34,114 nucleotides of DNA from CAYQDF01 sp964416175 (lineage in GTDB: Bacteria; Chloroflexota; Anaerolineae; Anaerolineales; UBA4823). The DNA is taken from contig CAYQDF010000024.1 of assembly GCA_964416175.1 (NCBI GenBank), positions 1 through 34,114 of the forward strand. Direction: 5' to 3'. The notes beneath the pieces were generated by a model that saw only the letters and a program-made list of their open reading frames with translations, was not told the DNA's origin and made no database searches. This document shows positions 1-7,720 of the stretch, piece by piece. Both the position numbers and the translations under genes were made by a program. The first letter of the stretch is position 1; every line of letters begins with the position of its first letter.

Positions 1-1960
1 CGTGCAGCGCGACCTTGGGCCAGCTGTGATTTTCATCTTTATCTACGTGTTCGTCGCCTATCTGGCGACCGGAAGCGCACGCCTGCTGGTCCTGGGTGGG
101 GCAACCCTGGTCCTGGCCGGGGCAGCCGGGTACCGGCTGTTCGACGTCGTCCGCCTGCGCGTTGATGCCTGGCTCAATCCGTGGGCGGACCCGAGCGGAG
201 GATCTTACCAGATTGTGCAGTCCCTGCTGGCGATGGCGAACGGCGGCGTGGGCGGCAGAGGGCCTGGATTAGGAAGTCCCGGGCTGGTGCCGATCCCACA
301 CTCAGACTTCATTTACGCCGCCATCCTCGAAGAAGGCGGCCTGGTTTGGGCGATTGGTTTTTTGCTGTTGTTAGGATTTTTCGCTGCCAGCGGTCTGCGA
401 ATAGCCTTGCGAGCCTCTGGTAGCTTCCGGCAGTATCTGGCTGCCGGTTTGACAGCTTACCTGGCCGGGCAGAGCATTTTGATCATCGGCGGAAACCTGC
501 GAATCCTGCCGCTGACGGGCGTAACGCTGCCTTTTGTGTCGTACGGGGGTTCGTCGCTTCTCACGGCATTCCTGTCTTTGACGATCCTTCTCATCATCAG
601 CCAAGGCGCGTTTGCCAGGCCTGGTTTGCCAGCCAACCCACGCCCCTACCTTGTCCTGGGTGGGTTCATTTTTGGGGGTCTGGCACTCGCAGCAGCTGCA
701 TCCGGCTGGTGGACGGTTTACCGCGGGCCGGACCTGCTCGAGAGGACGGACAATGCGCGGCGGTCGATCTCCGATCGCTACGTTCGCCGGGGAGCGATCC
801 TTGATCGGCATTCGACGCCCCTGGCTGTCACCCATGGGGCGCCGGGCGATTACGCTCGCAGCTACCCGTATGCGCAGCTCGGACCGGTGATCGGCTACAA
901 CGACCCTGTTTACGGTCAGGCCGGCCTGGAAGCCAGCCTGGACCCCTATTTGCGCGGCCGGCTCGGTAATTCTCCGGTCGTCGTCTGGTGGCACCACCTG
1001 CTGTACGGACAGCCTCCCCCGGGTATTGACGTTCGCCTGACCCTGGACCTCGACCTCCAGACCCTGGCGGACAAGGCCCTGGCAGGACATACGGGTGCAG
1101 TGGTGCTGCTCAACGCCGCATCCGGGGAAATTCTAATCATGGCCTCACATCCGACGTATGACCCAAACCGCCTTTCTGAAGCCTGGGCGGACCTGGTCTC
1201 CGACCCGGAGATGCCGCTGATCAACCGCGCGTCCCAGGGAAGGTACCAGGCAGGAGCTGCCCTGGGACCCTTCCTGCTGGCTTCAGTTGCAGAAAAGGGA
1301 ACCATGCCCCAGGCGACTGGAACCGGAGTCTGGATGGAAGACCAGGGATGCGCACTGAGGCCCGCAGGAAACGAAATTCCAGAGATGGTTCAGGCCGGCT
1401 GCCCAGTGATTATGATGGAATTGGCTGAAGCGCTGGGAGAAGAAGACGCCCTAACGGTGCTCGAAGGACTGGGATTTTATCAGGTTCCTGACCTTGCGCC
1501 CGGCGTTGCCCTCTCTCCCATCGAAGAGGAAGCAGAGAGATCCGAAACTGAGGTTCTCAATCTGGAGGATCTGCAGGTGAGCCCCTTACAGATGGCGATA
1601 GCCGCCTCCGCCTTGAGTGCGAACGGGAGCGTTCCCGCGCCGCGCCTTGCGTCCGCGGTCGATTTACCCGACTCGGGGTGGAGCAGTCTACCCCCGCCCG
1701 GTCAACCGGAGCAGGTCATTCTTCCTCAAGCAGCCTTTATCGTTGCCGAATCTCTCCAGGCGAGTGAAATTCCGACCTGGGAGAGTCTCGCCCGCATCTC
1801 CGAGGAAGACGGCGGGACCTTTACATGGTACCTGACGGGCACCCTGCCCACCTGGAACGGCGCTCCCCTGTCGCTGGTGATCCTGCTTGAGGAAGATGAC
1901 CCGGGGCAGGCTCAGGCCATTGGGACCGCGCTGATGCGGGCGGCGCTCCAGCTCGAGTGA
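1..1960 (+). CDS. FtsW/RodA (SEDS) glycosyltransferase fused to a degenerate penicillin-binding domain; 5' truncated by window edge
   Basis: About 652 residues are visible and the true start lies upstream. The reading frame opens in the conserved Q-x-D-L-G segment that sits mid-protein in SEDS enzymes, which polymerise glycan from lipid II. Residues 1-205 carry several membrane helices, the G-P-G-L-G motif and H100-S-D102-F-I; the Asp matches one conserved in SEDS enzymes. A further helix near 218-238 leads into a periplasmic/extracellular region resembling a class B transpeptidase: an R-G-x-I-L-D-R segment near 257, G-L-E-A-S, L-D-L-x-L-Q, and V-S-P-L-Q-M-A late on. The transpeptidase motifs are lost. 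S-x-x-K is A419-A-L-G422, S-x-N is G466-C-P468, and no K-T-G is present (nearest is L611-T-G-T). The fold is recognisable but the acyl-enzyme chemistry should be absent. It ends 12 bases from a convergent gene. Confidence 0.88.
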   Translation, partial: VQRDLGPAVIFIFIYVFVAYLATGSARLLVLGGATLVLAGAAGYRLFDVVRLRVDAWLNPWADPSGGSYQIVQSLLAMANGGVGGRGPGLGSPGLVPIPHSDFIYAAILEEGGLVWAIGFLLLLGFFAASGLRIALRASGSFRQYLAAGLTAYLAGQSILIIGGNLRILPLTGVTLPFVSYGGSSLLTAFLSLTILLIISQGAFARPGLPANPRPYLVLGGFIFGGLALAAAASGWWTVYRGPDLLERTDNARRSISDRYVRRGAILDRHSTPLAVTHGAPGDYARSYPYAQLGPVIGYNDPVYGQAGLEASLDPYLRGRLGNSPVVVWWHHLLYGQPPPGIDVRLTLDLDLQTLADKALAGHTGAVVLLNAASGEILIMASHPTYDPNRLSEAWADLVSDPEMPLINRASQGRYQAGAALGPFLLASVAEKGTMPQATGTGVWMEDQGCALRPAGNEIPEMVQAGCPVIMMELAEALGEEDALTVLEGLGFYQVPDLAPGVALSPIEEEAERSETEVLNLEDLQVSPLQMAIAASALSANGSVPAPRLASAVDLPDSGWSSLPPPGQPEQVILPQAAFIVAESLQASEIPTWESLARISEEDGGTFTWYLTGTLPTWNGAPLSLVILLEEDDPGQAQAIGTALMRAALQLE

Positions 1961-1972
1961 AATTCTGGTTGA

Positions 1973-2395
1973 TTAGCGGCCGCGCAGCATGCGCGCCACC
2001 ATCCCGACCATGAATCCTGCCGCGGTCAGGGCTGCCAGGGCGATTTTCGTCCGGTCGTAGACGTGCTCGATGCGCACTTCGTCAGGCGTCGCGACGATCA
2101 CGGCCACCGGACGAGAAAGCACCTGCCCGCCGCCTCCGCCGCCCGAACCTCCCCCGGTCTCCTGTGACTCTTCGCCTTTCCGGCCATACCCAACCCCCAC
2201 GCCAAATCCCATGCCTGCCACAACTTCCGCGCTGGGGATGATGACCGTGTCGCCGACATGGATGGGTTCTCCATACACCTTCCCGACGCTTGCGGTATCG
2301 AGGAATTTGTCAATGGTCTGGTTGACATTTTCGACTGCCGCCATCAGGCTGACCGCATCCATCTCGAGGGTGTGTTTTTGCTTCTCTTCAGCCAT
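1973..2395 (-). CDS. GerW/YtfJ family protein
   Basis: A 140-residue protein of the GerW (YtfJ) family, named from a Bacillus spore-germination protein but widespread in non-sporulating bacteria, where its function is unknown. Visible hallmarks are the N-terminal helix, V-Y-G-E-P-I near 40-45, G-D-T-V-I-I-P around 48-54, the repeated Gly pattern G61-M-G-F-G-V-G-V-G-Y70, a flexible Gly/Ser linker at 81-90, and a P-V-A-V-I-V strand at 96-101. A hydrophobic C-terminal helix (118-135) may attach to the membrane. The ATG has GGAG about 8 bases upstream and overlaps the end of the previous gene by 8 bases, so the two are probably translationally coupled. It is the last gene of a three-gene unit. 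Confidence 0.88.
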   Translation of the reverse strand: MAEEKQKHTLEMDAVSLMAAVENVNQTIDKFLDTASVGKVYGEPIHVGDTVIIPSAEVVAGMGFGVGVGYGRKGEESQETGGGSGGGGGGQVLSRPVAVIVATPDEVRIEHVYDRTKIALAALTAAGFMVGMVARMLRGR

Positions 2396-2729
2396 CGAAA
2401 GGCTCCTTTTTCTGATCTATTTTGCCAGGCAGATGCAGGATAGCCCACAGTACGGCAGCTGTGATCAGACTGCCAGCGATGAGCCGAACCTGTGCGATCC
2501 GGGTGACGTCGTGGATCGGGATCACCAGATCACTCTCCCCATCGCGCTCGATACGGGCTGCCAGAGGGCGGTTCCAGACGAGGCTTCCGGCAGCCCTCGG
2601 AAGCGTGACCCGGTACGCACGGGAGACCGGGATGATCCTGTAATTGCCAACGGCGATGGGGCTGCCGCTCTCGGTCTGGTGAAGAAACCCTTTAGGAGGC
2701 ACTCGGTCTCTCTCCTGTTTATCCTTCAC
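2388..2729 (-). CDS. Small membrane-associated protein of unknown function (GerW neighbour)
   Basis: A 113-residue protein I do not recognise. The N-terminal part is soluble and looks beta-rich (about residues 18-75, including I-A-V-G-N-Y-R-I-I-P-V-S-R-A-Y and V-I-P-I-H-D-V). One hydrophobic helix near 82-102 is followed by a short charged tail. The apparent start is GTG at 2729, overlapping the last codons of the coiled-coil gene, while its own end overlaps gerW. The interlocked starts and stops suggest a single translationally coupled operon and a role linked to the GerW-like protein. The N-terminal domain could be a binding module presented on the membrane; no catalytic motif is evident. 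Confidence 0.7.
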   Translation of the reverse strand: MKDKQERDRVPPKGFLHQTESGSPIAVGNYRIIPVSRAYRVTLPRAAGSLVWNRPLAARIERDGESDLVIPIHDVTRIAQVRLIAGSLITAAVLWAILHLPGKIDQKKEPFDG

Positions 2730-3093
2730 TGCCGCCGGCTCCGGATTTTGGTTTCAGGATTTTCTCGAGCTCCGTGTTGACTTTCTTCAGCACTTTGATC
2801 AGATCTTCACGCAGCCTGATCTCGGCTTCACCGCTGCGAAGGCGTTCTTGCAGTTCCTGCGCTTCGGACTTCAGCCGCTGTCCGGTCTCGCTTTCCCGAA
2901 ATTCTCTGGCAGCCTGCTCGAGCGTCTTCCCGAGGGTGGCAAGGCCGGACTCAATTTCGCGTTGAAGGTTCTTCCTCTCTTCACTTTCCCAGGCCTGCTG
3001 CAAGACGCGCTTCAGGTTGTCGCCGAGAGCCTGGAATTCGGAGGCGACATCACCCCTGGTTTGTTCTGGTCCTTTAGGCTCGTTTTCGGTCAT
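2719..3093 (-). CDS. Coiled-coil protein of unknown function
   Basis: About 124 residues starting at the ATG at 3093, which has GGAG 8 bases upstream; a TTG at 3111 would add six residues and is less likely. The sequence is almost entirely charged helix (residues 15-110, rich in Glu, Lys, Arg and Gln with heptad-like Leu spacing), and the tail is Gly/Ser/Lys rich. There is no signal peptide or membrane segment. It is the first gene of the three-gene unit ending in gerW and overlaps the next gene by 11 bases. A scaffold or adaptor role is possible, but the function is unknown. I found no convincing promoter in the roughly 290 bases upstream. Confidence 0.72.
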   Translation of the reverse strand: MTENEPKGPEQTRGDVASEFQALGDNLKRVLQQAWESEERKNLQREIESGLATLGKTLEQAAREFRESETGQRLKSEAQELQERLRSGEAEIRLREDLIKVLKKVNTELEKILKPKSGAGGSEG

Positions 3094-3111
3094 GACGGTA
3101 TCTCCTTGCAA

Positions 3112-3381
3112 ATCTGGTTTTTTTACTTCAAACCACGGATTCCCCCGGATGCTATCCCTCCATGGGAACCTGGCGCTGAAGGCCCTCCTCTGGACCTTGC
3201 CCTGGTTCAGCGGTTATTGTGCCTTGATTCAGTGAATTTTGCAAGCAACGGATCAAACTGCTCCGCTCCTCAAGAGGTGGGAAAGTGAGCGAACTCCGGC
3301 CAGCATGGGGTGATTGCGGAGCTACCGCGGGTAGGGAAGTTCAGAGTAAAATTGATTTCGAAGCAACCAGGAGGTAGTCGA
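3112..3381. other. Divergent intergenic region with no recognised gene
   Basis: About 270 bases separate the gerW unit (-) from the cupin gene (+). Short open frames here have no ribosome binding site and no recognisable protein features. No strong hairpin or consensus promoter stands out. The promoters of both flanking units should lie here but cannot be placed by eye. Confidence 0.5.
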
Positions 3382-3705
3382 ATGGACTTGTTCGTGTACA
3401 GGGTTACCCGGTGGAGCGGCTCCACAAAACCCGGAACGACAGAGATCCAGCGCCAGCTGGATCAAGAGGGGTTAGAAGCGTACCAGTGGTCGGACGCGCC
3501 TGGCAATGTGTACGGCGCTCACTCGCATTCGTACGGCAAAGCGATCTACGTCGTGGAGGGATCGATCACCTTCGGCATCATTGCGACCGGAGAGCGGGTA
3601 AACCTGGGAGCTGGCGATCGGCTGGACCTCCCGCCAGGCGTGCTTCACGACGCGGTCGTTGGGCCTCGAGGGGTGGTTTGCCTGGAAGTTCACATCTCGA
3701 CTTAG
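3382..3705 (+). CDS. Small cupin-domain protein
   Basis: A 107-residue single-domain cupin. The start is the ATG at 3382, preceded by a good GGAGG 7 bases upstream; an in-frame ATG at 3310 lacks such a site. Cupin motif 1 is seen as H-S-H-S-Y-G-K-A-I-Y-V-V-E-G, with two His ligands and the turn Gly. Motif 2 is G-A-G-D-R-L-D-L-P-P-G-V-L-H-D, with the third His. A bound metal ion is therefore likely, but substrate and reaction cannot be deduced; small cupins of this kind may be sugar or metabolite binders, isomerases or dioxygenase-like. The next gene follows after 10 bases, so the two are probably cotranscribed. Confidence 0.82.
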   Translation: MDLFVYRVTRWSGSTKPGTTEIQRQLDQEGLEAYQWSDAPGNVYGAHSHSYGKAIYVVEGSITFGIIATGERVNLGAGDRLDLPPGVLHDAVVGPRGVVCLEVHIST

Positions 3706-3715
3706 GGAGAGCCAC

Positions 3716-4291
3716 ATGGAGCAGCCAGGAATGCCCGGTTTCTGGCCGGTGCTTAGACAAAAGATTTTCTTGCCTGTTTTTGTCCTCATGTTGGGGACAA
3801 TGCTCGTCCTCGATGCTGTGGGAAAGCCCTTGAGGACCGCGGCTGCTCCTCAGGGGATCGTATCTTACGAACTGGCCGGCAGCTCGGAGCGGGCTCAGGC
3901 GGTGCTCGACTCATGGAATGATGGCGCGAAGCGCAGTGCTGCTTTCAGCGTGGGGCTGGATTTCCTTTTTATTTTCCTCTACACGCCGGCGATTGGCATT
4001 GCATGCTTCCTGTCAGGGCAAGTGCTGCGCGAACAGCGTCTGCCTTTGAGCTCCCTGGGCGTCCCGCTTGCCTGGGGAATGGCCTGCGCCGGACTGTTGG
4101 ATATTCTTGAAAATATCGGGCTTGGATGGATGCTGCTCCGACGGGTGGCAGAGCCCTGGCCGGCGGTGTCAGCCGGATCCGCAGCCCTGAAATTTACGCT
4201 GATCGCTGCGGCCCTTCTGTACCTGATCTATTCAATAATCGCCCGATCGCTCGCGGTAATATCCAACAGGCAGTCAGGAAGAGCAAGCTGA
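3716..4291 (+). CDS. Four-helix integral membrane protein, function unknown
   Basis: A 191-residue membrane protein. The chosen ATG (3716) has AGGGAGA 5 bases upstream and lies just after the cupin stop codon; a longer frame from 3659 would overlap the cupin gene. Four hydrophobic helices are visible: near 16-32, 78-100, 115-135 (which includes L-L-D-I-L-E-N) and 155-178. An extracellular loop follows helix 1 and contains S-Y-E-L-A-G-S and a conserved-looking region before a G-L-D-F-L-F-I-F-L-Y segment. I recognise the general pattern of an uncharacterised bacterial membrane family but no function. No catalytic residues are obvious. Confidence 0.75.
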   Translation: MEQPGMPGFWPVLRQKIFLPVFVLMLGTMLVLDAVGKPLRTAAAPQGIVSYELAGSSERAQAVLDSWNDGAKRSAAFSVGLDFLFIFLYTPAIGIACFLSGQVLREQRLPLSSLGVPLAWGMACAGLLDILENIGLGWMLLRRVAEPWPAVSAGSAALKFTLIAAALLYLIYSIIARSLAVISNRQSGRAS

Positions 4292-4371
4292 CCGGGTATG
4301 GCGGGTGATCCTGCAACCCTTGCACCCGTATTGCGTATACCTGGATAGAAGTCTGCGATCAGGAGGATCCG

Positions 4372-5235
4372 ATGAACCTACGAAGGTTGCTGTTGCCTGT
4401 CATGCTACTTGCGGTGGTTTCCCTGGCGTGCAGCATCACCGTCAATCTGCCGAGAATCGATACGGGGGATCTCGCCACTGATGAAATTGAGGTGCCTCCC
4501 CTGGAAGGTGTCGACGAGGTTGCCGAAGTGCGGCTGAACTTTTCCGCCGGAGAATTGAACCTGGAGCCTGGAACGGATGACTATGTAATTGCTGGCACCG
4601 CGACGTATAACGTATCTGAGTTGAAGCCCGAGATCACGGTCCGGGAGAGCGAAGTAGTCGTCGCACAGGAAGATGAGGGTCTCGATTTCATCCCGATCCT
4701 CGGGAGGGATTTCGAAAATGTATGGGACCTGAAGCTTGGGACACTCCCTATCGAGCTGATTATCGCGGCCGGGGGATACCGGGGAGACTTCGAGCTGGGC
4801 GGTTTATCGCTCCGGAGCCTGCGGATCACGGAAGGAGGCTCAGAAACGGAGCTGAGTTTCTCCGAACCAAACCGGGAAGAGATGGATTTGCTGCGCTACG
4901 AGACCGGGGCTTCCAAGGTCACTGCCACCGGACTGGCCAACGCGAATTTCTCCCGCATGGAAATGGTCAGCGGAGCAGGGGACTACACGCTGGATTTCTC
5001 CGGGGAATTGCAGCGGGATGCTACTATCAACATCAAGACTGGATTAAGCAACATCAAGGTGATCGTCCCTTCCGGGACAGCCGCTCGCCTGCGCGTCACT
5101 GGAGGCCTGTCGAACATAAATCTGGAAGGGGAGTGGCGTTCTTCAGGCGGTGAGTATATCCTCGCTGGAGCAGGTCCGCAGTTGACGATAACGGTTGAGA
5201 TGGGAGCTGGAAACCTGGATCTGCGCACGGAGTGA
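4372..5235 (+). CDS. Lipoprotein with adhesin-like beta-helix domain (DUF4097/toastrack type)
   Basis: A 287-residue secreted lipoprotein. The signal peptide ends in a lipobox, V-S-L-A-C20, so the mature protein should be anchored in the outer leaflet of the cytoplasmic membrane after Lgt processing (an lgt gene lies at 10644). The remainder consists of repetitive short beta strands with recurring patterns such as A-E-V-R-L-N-F-S-A-G-E-L-N-L, M-V-S-G-A-G-D-Y-T-L-D-F and L-S-N-I-N-L, typical of the DUF4097 or LiaF-C-terminal 'toastrack' beta folds. In some relatives this fold occurs in envelope-stress proteins; the role here is unknown. The start has a strong GGAGG 5 bases upstream. Confidence 0.8.
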   Translation: MNLRRLLLPVMLLAVVSLACSITVNLPRIDTGDLATDEIEVPPLEGVDEVAEVRLNFSAGELNLEPGTDDYVIAGTATYNVSELKPEITVRESEVVVAQEDEGLDFIPILGRDFENVWDLKLGTLPIELIIAAGGYRGDFELGGLSLRSLRITEGGSETELSFSEPNREEMDLLRYETGASKVTATGLANANFSRMEMVSGAGDYTLDFSGELQRDATINIKTGLSNIKVIVPSGTAARLRVTGGLSNINLEGEWRSSGGEYILAGAGPQLTITVEMGAGNLDLRTE

Positions 5236-5342
5236 GATCAGCCGCGTTTGTTAATATTAACATGAATTCGGGATTAAACAAGCCAGCGCGCTGAACGGGG
5301 TGACGGGCTTCCGAGACTACTCCCTCGCAAGCCCGGGACATT

Positions 5343-5392
5343 GACTGTGTTCACCTCAGACATGTCCCGCGGGCACTGAGGTGAACACAGTC
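5343..5392. repeat. Perfect 17-bp inverted repeat, REP-like palindrome
   Basis: The arms are 5343-5359 and 5376-5392, exact reverse complements of 17 bases around a 16-base spacer; a G-U pair and another A-T pair extend the stem. It sits between convergent genes. There is no T-run on either side, so it is not a classical intrinsic terminator. It could be a dispersed palindromic element or a bidirectional transcription end. Whether it recurs in the genome cannot be judged from one window. Confidence 0.7.
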
Positions 5393-5430
5393 GAAGCGGC
5401 AGTTATTCCGAACTGACATTAAGTTAGACG

Positions 5431-5463
5431 AAAATGGCCCGGCAGCATGCAGCTGCCAGGCCA
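5431..5463 (-). terminator. Intrinsic terminator of the ferredoxin gene
   Basis: Read on the minus strand, a 12-bp stem (5452-5463 with 5435-5446, one G-U pair) closes a 5-base loop and is followed directly by four T residues (5434-5431). It starts about 25 bases after the ferredoxin stop codon. Confidence 0.75.
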
Positions 5464-5488
5464 CTCTGGATTCTTCCAAGAAAAGGGG

Positions 5489-5899
5489 TTAGTCCAGGGC
5501 GCTGTAGCCTGGGCCTTTCTTGAAATAATCGTAATTGGGCTGGATATCTGGCGTCAGGTCGACTACTTCCCCGGCTTTAAGCGTCTTGGTGTGATCGAGG
5601 TGGACTGGTTCGCCGTGATGGTTCGTCCCATCGAAGGGTTCGTCGAAGCCGGGGGTCCCGGCGGGCATGCTTTGCCGCTCGCCGCCCTTGGCTTCGTACG
5701 CCGCGGGCACTTCGTCTTCCGTAAAGATGGCCTCGAAGGGGCATTCGGGGATGCAGGCCCCACAGTCGATGCAGGTATCCGGGTCTATATAGTACCAAGG
5801 CCATTCCTCGATCGGCTTCCCCGGCACGATGCATTCAACAGGGCAGACGTCTACACACCCAGAGTCGCGCAAACACAGGCTGGTGATAATGTGAGTCAT
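5489..5899 (-). CDS. 7Fe-type (3Fe-4S/4Fe-4S) ferredoxin
   Basis: A 136-residue ferredoxin, probably a soluble low-potential electron carrier. Cluster motif I is C9-L-R-D12-S-G-C15-V-D-V-C19-P, with C23 following. The Asp occupies the position of the second Cys, the usual sign of a [3Fe-4S] site. Motif II is C43-I-D-C46-G-A-C49-I-P-E-C53-P, which with C19 should bind a [4Fe-4S] cluster. The family core ends near residue 65; the last 70 residues are an extension without Cys, with a Y-D-Y-F-K segment near the end. GGGAGG lies 8 bases before the ATG. It is 84 bases downstream of the superoxide dismutase gene on the same strand, which suggests an oxidative-stress or redox context. Confidence 0.9.
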   Translation of the reverse strand: MTHIITSLCLRDSGCVDVCPVECIVPGKPIEEWPWYYIDPDTCIDCGACIPECPFEAIFTEDEVPAAYEAKGGERQSMPAGTPGFDEPFDGTNHHGEPVHLDHTKTLKAGEVVDLTPDIQPNYDYFKKGPGYSALD

Positions 5900-5983
5900 C
5901 GAAGGAACCTCCCAATGGGTGAGTTGATTGGATATGTGAATATCACTGGAATAATTTTACCTTAAATATTTACTGCGACCGAA

Positions 5984-6592
5984 TCATCTGACAGAAGCAT
6001 GACGCCGGGCGACCTCTTCCCAGTTGACCACATTCCACCAGGCGGCGATGTAATCTGCGCGCCGGTTTTGGTACTTCAGGTAGTAAGCATGCTCCCATAC
6101 GTCGATTCCCAGGATCGGGGTCATCCCTTCCATCATCGGGACGTCCTGGTTTGGCATGGAAAGCACAGCCAGCTTGCCGTCCTTAAGACCGAGCCAGGCC
6201 CATCCGCTGCCGAACCGGCTCATGGCTGCCTGGGCGAAGGTGCTCTTGAAGGCTGAAAAATCACCGAATGCGACGTTGATCGCCTGCGCCAGTTCACCTT
6301 TCGGTTCACCGCCTCCGTTTGGCGACATGAACTTCCAGAACAGGCTGTGATTGAAGTGACCGCCCCCATTGTTCCGCACCGCAGTGCGGATATCCTCTGG
6401 GATGGCTGACAGGTTCGAGACCAGGTCTTCAAGGGACTGGCCCGCCAGCTCGGGATGCTTTTCCAGCGCTGCGTTGAGGTTCGTGACGTATGCGTTGTGA
6501 TGTTTGGTGTGATGGATCTCCATCGTCATGGAATCGATGTGGGGCTCCAGGGCATCGTAAGCGTATGGAAGTGGAGGTAATTCAAAAGCCAT
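5984..6592 (-). CDS. sodA: Superoxide dismutase, Mn/Fe family
   Basis: A 202-residue enzyme, usual length for the family, converting superoxide to oxygen and hydrogen peroxide in the cytoplasm. The metal ligands are all visible: H27, H82 (in G-G-H-F-N-H-S-L-F-W), D164 and H168 (D-V-W-E-H-A-Y-Y). G77-G78 ahead of H82 and the N148-Q149-D segment favour the Mn-type active site, though metal choice is not certain from sequence and cambialistic enzymes exist. The start codon has GGAG 6 bases upstream. It is transcribed from its own promoter, with the ferredoxin gene downstream. Confidence 0.96.
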   Translation of the reverse strand: MAFELPPLPYAYDALEPHIDSMTMEIHHTKHHNAYVTNLNAALEKHPELAGQSLEDLVSNLSAIPEDIRTAVRNNGGGHFNHSLFWKFMSPNGGGEPKGELAQAINVAFGDFSAFKSTFAQAAMSRFGSGWAWLGLKDGKLAVLSMPNQDVPMMEGMTPILGIDVWEHAYYLKYQNRRADYIAAWWNVVNWEEVARRHASVR

Positions 6593-6682
6593 GGCATACT
6601 CCTTATAACGATTTTAGATAAATTAGGGTTGACTGATCGAGGAGTTGTGAAGTAGCATAACGGGATTGACCGTAGCCTTTGG

Positions 6683-6710
6683 ATTGTAACATCCCTTCAA
6701 ACTTTGTCAA
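6683..6710 (-). promoter_or_regulatory. Sigma70-type promoter of sodA
   Basis: On the minus strand TTGACA (6710-6705) and TACAAT (6688-6683) are separated by 16 bases. Transcription should begin near 6676, giving an untranslated leader of about 80 bases. Confidence 0.65.
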
Positions 6711-6739
6711 GCTGAAAGCAACGAGGAGCGCCAGGGCAA

Positions 6740-7699
6740 ATGCAGCCGCACCGCGAGGAGCACATTGATGCCGATCCCACGCGACCCATTCTGCCGCCAG
6801 CCCTGGTTATCGGCCTGGGGATCCTGGCTGTTTCCACGGGTTCGATTTTCGTCCGCTACGCGCAGGTGACGACCCCATCCCTGGTGGTGGCCGCCTGCCG
6901 GTTGGGGCTGGCAACTTTATTCCTGGCTCCGCTGGCGCTCTCTGGGCATCTCCCGGAGATCCGGCGGGTTCGGGGGACCGAACGGCGACTGGTGGTCGCA
7001 TCGGGCGTGTTCTTGGCGCTTCACTTCGCGACCTGGATCACCTCGCTCGAGTACACAACGGTCGCCAGTTCAGTCGTCCTGGTCTCGACCTCGCCTTTGT
7101 GGGTCGCTCTGCTAACTCCACTGGTGCTCAAGGAATCTCTGGCGCGGTCGATCCTGTCCGGGATGGGATTGGCGCTGTTTGGCGGGTTTGTGGTGGGCAT
7201 GAGTGATTCATGCCTGGTTGAGAGCGGGCGGCTGGTCTGCCCCCCAGTTGCTGAGTTCATCCGGGGGAGGGCGTTCATTGGCGATCTCCTGGCCCTGGCC
7301 GGTGCCTGGATGGCAGCGGGGTACCTGCTGATCGGTCGGAGAATCCGGGTCAGGATGTCCCTGATCCCGTACATCTTCCTGGTCTACGGGACGGCAGCCC
7401 TCACTCTGCTGGGGATCATGGTCCTGGCGCGCCAGACCCCTCTTGGCTACCCGCCGCAGGCGTACCTCTGGCTGGTCCTGCTGGCGCTCATACCGCAGAT
7501 AATCGGACACTCGAGCTTCAATTGGGCGTTGAGGTATCTTTCCGCTGCTTTCGTGGCAATCTCCCTGCTGGGAGAGCCGATCGGTTCGACGATCCTGGCT
7601 TATTTCTTGCTCCAGGAGACCCCGACACCCCTCAAGATTTTTGGTGCTATACTTATCTTAGCAGGGATATATATCGCCTCCCGTGCAGAGCAGGCGTGA
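6740..7699 (+). CDS. EamA/DMT-family membrane transporter
   Basis: A 319-residue integral membrane protein with about ten helices in two homologous EamA halves (about 20-150 and 180-315). The halves show the family signatures: S-I-F-V-R-Y-A in the first helix region, L-E-Y-T-T-V-A-S-S-V-V-L-V-S-T-S-P-L-W-V in the first half, and L-G-E-P-I-G-S-T-I-L-A-Y-F-L-L-Q-E in the second. Members export metabolites such as amino acids or move nucleotide-linked compounds; the substrate is not predictable here. The start at 6740 follows a weak GGAG about 13 bases upstream. It lies divergent from sodA, with the FtsK gene 21 bases downstream. Confidence 0.88.
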   Translation: MQPHREEHIDADPTRPILPPALVIGLGILAVSTGSIFVRYAQVTTPSLVVAACRLGLATLFLAPLALSGHLPEIRRVRGTERRLVVASGVFLALHFATWITSLEYTTVASSVVLVSTSPLWVALLTPLVLKESLARSILSGMGLALFGGFVVGMSDSCLVESGRLVCPPVAEFIRGRAFIGDLLALAGAWMAAGYLLIGRRIRVRMSLIPYIFLVYGTAALTLLGIMVLARQTPLGYPPQAYLWLVLLALIPQIIGHSSFNWALRYLSAAFVAISLLGEPIGSTILAYFLLQETPTPLKIFGAILILAGIYIASRAEQA

Positions 7700-7720
7700 A
7701 GCGATCGATGAGGCCTGGCG

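Noticed and set aside
1829..1840. L-T-G-T near the end of the FtsW fusion as a K-T-G triad
   Set aside because: The Lys is absent, and the surrounding W-Y-L-T-G-T-L-P fits better with the strand that follows the triad in active enzymes.
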